Shown in pieces: positions 6,154 through 9,232 of a stretch of 9,232 nucleotides of DNA. This DNA is from Chlorobiales bacterium. GTDB lineage: Bacteria > Bacteroidota > Chlorobiia > Chlorobiales > Chlorobiaceae. The notes under the pieces are model-generated. The model did not search any database and was not told the origin of the DNA. It saw only the letters and a list, made by a program, of their open reading frames with translations. Positions within the stretch are counted from its first letter, which is position 1. Each line of letters begins with the position of its first letter. The translations under genes and the position numbers were made by a program. The DNA lies in contig JAKSCY010000534.1 of the NCBI GenBank assembly GCA_022360355.1, positions 1-9,232 of the forward strand, read 5' to 3'.

Positions 6154-6855
6154 ATGGAATATACAATGGATCCTAAACGCATATTCAAGCAGCTTTTTAT
6201 AATTACGCTTTTTCTTTTGTTTGCACATGTTCTTGGGGTTATCTCGACCTATTATTTCAATCATGACCAGGTTTTCGGTCTTGTTCCGCTGTTTAATTTA
6301 AACCATGAAGCAAACATCCCGACTTTTTACCAGTGCTTTATGCTTTTAGCCTGCTCTGTTTTTCTTGCAGTCATAGCGAACTTTCATCATCAAAACGGAG
6401 AGTCTTATTTTTACTGGGGCAGTCTTGCCGTAATATTTCTTTTTCTGTCCGTCGATGAATTTGCAATGCTCCACGAAAGACTCGTCCTTCCGTTCAGAAC
6501 CATGTTCAACACCACAGGCGTTCTTTATTTCGCGTGGGTTATCCCATATGCAGTTCTGGTCGCCTTGGTCGGGATTCTCTATCTGAGATTTCTTTTGCGC
6601 CTGCCGCACAGGACACGTATACTCTTTGTGCTTGCCGGTATAATCTATGTGTCGGGGGCACTGGTTCTCGAAATGGCTGACGGGTACTTTGTCAGCAAGA
6701 AGATCGATAATATCGGTTTCGCGATAGTCAATACGATAGAAGAATACCTGGAAATGTTCGGTATTATCGTTTTTCTCTATGCACTTCAGGATTATCTTGG
6801 TCGTACTTTCGGCGGATTGACGATATCAATAAAGCAAGGCACGACAATGAAGTGA
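6154..6855 (+). CDS. Six-helix integral membrane protein of unknown function
   Basis: I do not recognise a named family. From the ATG at 6154 it has 233 residues with about six hydrophobic segments: roughly 10-32, 58-77, 86-104, 122-147, 154-174 and 187-213. No signal peptide separate from the first helix is evident. Charged residues sit in or next to helices in a pattern suggesting function: SVDEFAMLHERL at the end of helix 3 (Asp101, Glu102, His107, Glu108), LVLEMADG at helix 5 (Glu173, Asp176) and TIEEYLEMFG entering helix 6 (Glu196, Glu197, Glu200). Such clusters could bind a metal or take part in proton movement; this is inference. The 6154 start has AGAGAG 7 bases upstream. Starts at 6133 (ATG) or 6103 (TTG) would add 7 or 17 non-hydrophobic residues, and 6103 lies inside the leader hairpin. 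It appears to be transcribed alone and converges on the ligase gene. Confidence 0.8.
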   Translation: MEYTMDPKRIFKQLFIITLFLLFAHVLGVISTYYFNHDQVFGLVPLFNLNHEANIPTFYQCFMLLACSVFLAVIANFHHQNGESYFYWGSLAVIFLFLSVDEFAMLHERLVLPFRTMFNTTGVLYFAWVIPYAVLVALVGILYLRFLLRLPHRTRILFVLAGIIYVSGALVLEMADGYFVSKKIDNIGFAIVNTIEEYLEMFGIIVFLYALQDYLGRTFGGLTISIKQGTTMK

Positions 6856-6881
6856 ATTTTAGGATATCTCAATTTATTTAT

Positions 6882-6910
6882 TCCGCGATTCAATTGCATC
6901 GTTGAGCGGA
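6882..6910. terminator. Possible shared hairpin between convergent genes
   Basis: TCCGC (6882-6886) pairs with GCGGA (6906-6910), and inside it TCAA (6890-6893) pairs with TTGA (6902-6905), with a 3-base bulge and an 8-base loop. It lies 26 bases after the membrane-protein stop and about 40 bases beyond the ligase stop on the other strand. Neither side has a proper T-run, so termination by it is uncertain. Confidence 0.3.
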
Positions 6911-6949
6911 TAGGAGAGGGTTGCTCATGACAATAAATAGAGGTGCCCT

Positions 6950-8437
6950 TTATAATTTGTTTTTAAGAATTTTTCCTGCGGAGTTTTTCGGGAGGTCGTG
7001 TGTGAACTCAATACGGCGGGGAACAGCATAGGCTGGAAGTTTTGTTTTGCAGAATTCCAGGACTTGATCAATCGAAAGGTTATGGCCCTGTTTAACAACA
7101 ACAAATGCCTTTGCGGCTTCTCCAAGCTGTTCATGGGGCATACCTGTTACCGCTGCCTCTGCAACTTCAGGGATTTCATGCAAGGCACTTTCTATGGTTG
7201 CAGTCATGACTTTGTACCCGCTGGGCTTTATAAAATCTTTTTCTCTTCCTACAACATAGAGATAGCCGTCTTCGTCTGCGTATGCGAGGTCTCCGGTATA
7301 AAGTTTGCCGTTGCGGAAAGGATTTTTTGAAGGGTCCGGAAAAAGATAACCGGATGTAACATTATCACCTTCTGCAACTATTTCTCCCACCTCTCCCTGT
7401 TGTACCTGCATGTCATGCTTGTTGAGAATCTGCAGGGAAACACCGGGAATGCCATGTCCGATTGAGCCTGTTTTTTCCCCGAGCTTTTCAGGGGGTAAAG
7501 CGGAAAGACGGGCAGTGGCTTCTGTTTGCCCGTAGCCTATATACAATTTTACCCTGGAGGGGAGTAACGAGCGAAGTTCGTTGATATATTTTTCCGATAA
7601 TTTACCTCCGGCCTGCTGTACGTGTCTTAAATCAGGAAATTGACGGTGCCGGAAGCTCTTGTTGCTTAAAAGTGCCTGAAACGTACTGGGAACCCCTGCG
7701 AAACCGGTGCAGGCAGAGGTTTCCATCTCATTAAGCACATCTTCCACATACTGAAAATAATTATTGATGACAAGTGAGCCTCCTACTCTCAGGTGCGTGT
7801 GCAGCAGAGAGGTCCCGAAGCAGTAATGAAAAGGCAGGATTACCATCATTCTGTCATCGGCTTTCAGGCCGAGATAGGCGATGATGGAGTCTGTATTTGC
7901 CCGGATGTTTTGATGGGTTACCTTTACGGCGTTCGGTTGGCCTGTGGAGCCTGAAGTGAACATCAGCGCCGCCAGATCTTTTGCCGGATCGACCGGTGCT
8001 GAAAGGGAGCCCGCGGTGGATTTCAACCCCTGTTCGGCGGTCTCCGGTTTCAGGTTGATAATGTTGTTTTTCAGGACGAGAACGCTCTCCGCCGGGATGA
8101 ACGTGGAATATTTTTTCAACAGAAAATTATCGATGCAGTAAGCTTTGCACGCAATGGCTTCGGAATATCTGCCCAGATCATCGGCTGTCAGACGTGACGG
8201 TAAAGGTGTTGCTATGGCTCCCGTTTTCAGTATTCCAAGGTAGGCCGCAGCCCAGAACGGTGAGTTTTCCGCAAGTATGCCAACCCTGTCCTGGAACGAG
8301 ACTCCCGACTCCGCGAGCGAGCGGGCGACTGCCTCAGCCATGCACTTCAGCTCACCGTAGGTGGTCGTTGCTCCATCCTGGATGAACGCCGGGTCACCCG
8401 GAGCGCCATTGTCGAGCAGGTAGTCGAAAAGGTTCAT
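6950..8437 (-). CDS. AMP-forming acyl/aminoacyl ligase (ANL superfamily adenylation enzyme)
   Basis: This 495-residue enzyme adenylates a carboxylic or amino acid with ATP and then transfers it to a thiol, here most likely the phosphopantetheine of the adjacent carrier protein. Motifs in order are the A3 phosphate loop TSGSTGQPNAVKVTH (161-175), GYGQTEATAR (301-310) with Glu306, YTGDLAYADEDGYLYVVGREKDFIK (380-404) with ribose-binding Asp383 and Arg398, and the C-terminal A10 motif PKNSAGKILK with catalytic Lys489. Both the large N-terminal domain and the mobile C-terminal domain are complete. Oddity: the phosphate loop has P-N-A where most members have P-K-G. There is no condensation or carrier domain fused, so it is a stand-alone loader like DltA or fatty-acyl-ACP synthetases. 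Its start lies 8 bases after the carrier-protein stop, indicating co-transcription. The substrate cannot be read from sequence. Confidence 0.93.
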   Translation of the reverse strand: MNLFDYLLDNGAPGDPAFIQDGATTTYGELKCMAEAVARSLAESGVSFQDRVGILAENSPFWAAAYLGILKTGAIATPLPSRLTADDLGRYSEAIACKAYCIDNFLLKKYSTFIPAESVLVLKNNIINLKPETAEQGLKSTAGSLSAPVDPAKDLAALMFTSGSTGQPNAVKVTHQNIRANTDSIIAYLGLKADDRMMVILPFHYCFGTSLLHTHLRVGGSLVINNYFQYVEDVLNEMETSACTGFAGVPSTFQALLSNKSFRHRQFPDLRHVQQAGGKLSEKYINELRSLLPSRVKLYIGYGQTEATARLSALPPEKLGEKTGSIGHGIPGVSLQILNKHDMQVQQGEVGEIVAEGDNVTSGYLFPDPSKNPFRNGKLYTGDLAYADEDGYLYVVGREKDFIKPSGYKVMTATIESALHEIPEVAEAAVTGMPHEQLGEAAKAFVVVKQGHNLSIDQVLEFCKTKLPAYAVPRRIEFTHDLPKNSAGKILKNKL

Positions 8438-8445
8438 TGTTTTTT

Positions 8446-8703
8446 TCAGGAGTTGAGCTTTTTGTCGAGGAAATCAACCAGCGATTGTACCGAGCCGAGA
8501 TTGGCGCGCGTGATTTCCGAATCATCGATCTGTATCTGGTAATGCTGTTCGAGATGAACCACGATATTTGTCGTGCCCAGTGAATCTACACCGTGTTCCG
8601 CCATGGGTGTTTCGTCAGGTGCGTCAGGGTCGAAAAGCGGAAATGTCTCGTCCAGATAACGCAGCAGTTGTTCGCGTATTTCATCTTTTGTCAATGACGG
8701 CAT
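8446..8703 (-). CDS. Stand-alone acyl carrier protein
   Basis: This 85-residue protein is of acyl- or peptidyl-carrier size. The phosphopantetheine attachment motif HGVDSLGTTNIVVHLEQ (37-53) carries the modifiable Ser41, followed by the acidic helix-2/3 region IQIDDSEITRANLGSVQSLVDFL typical of the fold. It would hold an acyl or aminoacyl group as a thioester for transfer. The start is well supported: GGAG lies 8 bases upstream of the ATG on the minus strand. It sits between the NadE-like gene (41 bases upstream) and the AMP-forming ligase (8 bases downstream), so the ligase is its probable loading enzyme. No fatty-acid synthase genes are nearby, so a dedicated role in a specialised pathway is more likely than housekeeping lipid synthesis. 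Some close relatives are DltC-like or polyketide/nonribosomal carriers; which group it belongs to cannot be settled here. Confidence 0.93.
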   Translation of the reverse strand: MPSLTKDEIREQLLRYLDETFPLFDPDAPDETPMAEHGVDSLGTTNIVVHLEQHYQIQIDDSEITRANLGSVQSLVDFLDKKLNS

Positions 8704-8711
8704 TAGTCTGT

Positions 8712-8715
8712 CTCC
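8712..8715 (-). promoter_or_regulatory. Ribosome binding site for the acyl carrier protein gene
   Basis: Read on the minus strand, GGAG stands 8 bases before the ATG of the carrier protein. It is the clearest Shine-Dalgarno sequence in the minus-strand operon and may allow higher translation of the carrier than of its neighbours. Confidence 0.55.
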
Positions 8716-8744
8716 AAGTGGGTTAAAAGTTATTCATATGATGA

Positions 8745-9230
8745 TCAGGGTACCAGCGGGGCGAACCTCAGGTACTCCGTGGTGCGTTCTTTATCCTGCA
8801 GGTCCGAGATAACGTTATTTACCTGCTCGACTTTCAGATTGAAAGATGCCGCAATTTCTTCAGCCTCACGACCTTTTTCCCATGCATTCCAGATGCCGTC
8901 GAGCATGTCGAAAGGAAGCCGGTAGAAAAACTCCTCCTGGGTGGCGTCCGCGCTGTAGGTGTCTGTCGTCGGAGGTCGTTCGATAATCTCCTGCGGAACC
9001 CCGAGATGTTTCGCGATCGCGTAAATCTGTGTCTTGAACAGGTGCCTTATCGGCTGCATGTCCACGCCGCCGTCACCGTACTTGACAAAAAATCCGAGAT
9101 CGTGTTCGTTCTTGTTGCTGGTGCCTACGACGGCATAGTTGCGTCTTTCCGCTTCATGGTAAAGTACCGTCATTCTTGAACGCTGCTTGAGATTGGAAGC
9201 CGCAACGATTTCGTTTATCTGTGTGGGAGT
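8745..9230 (-). CDS. NadE-like ATP-pyrophosphatase/amidase, C-terminal part (5' end outside window)
   Basis: The visible 161 residues are the C-terminal part of an NAD synthetase-family enzyme, which activates a carboxylate with ATP and amidates it. The frame is open to the window edge, reading TPTQINEIVAASNLKQRSR before the ATG at 9173, and NLKQRSRMTVLYHEA matches the conserved NadE helix, so the gene starts upstream. Also seen are VVGTSNKNEHDLGFFVKYGDGGVD, PIRHLFKTQIYAIAKHLGVP and PPTTDTYSADATQEEFFYRL. The last block departs from the usual housekeeping form, where a Q-T-D-E sequence follows; here it is T-Q-E-E in a longer aromatic context, and the end reads TTEYLRFAPLVP instead of a basic K-R-containing tail. 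The ATP-binding SGGxDS is outside the window. Linkage to a carrier protein and an AMP ligase suggests a specialised paralogue and not the cell's main NAD synthetase, but housekeeping NadE cannot be excluded. Confidence 0.82.
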   Translation of the reverse strand, partial: TPTQINEIVAASNLKQRSRMTVLYHEAERRNYAVVGTSNKNEHDLGFFVKYGDGGVDMQPIRHLFKTQIYAIAKHLGVPQEIIERPPTTDTYSADATQEEFFYRLPFDMLDGIWNAWEKGREAEEIAASFNLKVEQVNNVISDLQDKERTTEYLRFAPLVP

Positions 9231-9232
9231 CA

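Noticed and set aside
6998..7330. 110-codon plus-strand frame opposite the ligase gene
   Set aside because: It is antisense to the conserved C-terminal domain of the AMP-forming ligase and has no domain features of its own.
1..9232. Mobile elements, CRISPR arrays and tRNA genes
   Set aside because: No transposase or integrase reading frame, no regularly spaced repeats and no tRNA-like cloverleaf were seen on either strand.

Overview
The window is a stretch of bacterial chromosome at moderate GC. It carries surface-polysaccharide (O-antigen or exopolysaccharide type) genes and, on the opposite strand, part of an acyl- or aminoacyl-activation operon. Gram-negative character is suggested by a WecG/TagA/CpsF-type transferase beside sugar-nucleotide genes. 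The mix of weak Shine-Dalgarno sequences, TTG starts and gene types would fit a green sulfur bacterium (Chlorobiaceae), but that is an impression and not a demonstrated assignment.

Region 1 (1-5793, plus strand) is a compact run of six genes. They are the C-terminal part of a GT4 glycosyltransferase (cut by the window edge), a WecG/TagA/CpsF family glycosyltransferase, a small NDP-sugar pyrophosphorylase, an LhgO-like FAD-dependent 2-hydroxyacid oxidase, an NAD(P)-dependent SDR sugar epimerase/dehydratase, and a DegT/DnrJ/EryC1/StrS aminotransferase. Gaps are 12-99 bases, and a GC-rich hairpin followed by T residues lies just after the aminotransferase (5813-5850). The last four look like one pathway: activate a sugar phosphate, oxidise or epimerise it, then aminate it. 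The LhgO-like enzyme is the unexpected member. The two transferases would build the product into a lipid-linked glycan.

Region 2 (5794-6153) is non-coding: the terminator, then an AT-rich leader with a possible promoter and several inverted repeats. It precedes a single six-helix membrane protein of unrecognised function, notable for acidic and histidine residues within or beside its helices.

Region 3 (6950-9232, minus strand) converges on the membrane gene. Read in its own direction it has a divergent NadE-like ATP-pyrophosphatase (cut by the window edge), an acyl carrier protein and an ANL-superfamily AMP-forming ligase, with short gaps of 41 and 8 bases. A ligase next to a carrier protein resembles the DltA/DltC logic: adenylate an acid, then hold it as a thioester. 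The NadE-like partner suggests an ATP-dependent amidation. The likely output is an acyl, aminoacyl or amide decoration, possibly of the neighbouring polysaccharide, and this three-gene set is the best candidate here for a little-described system.
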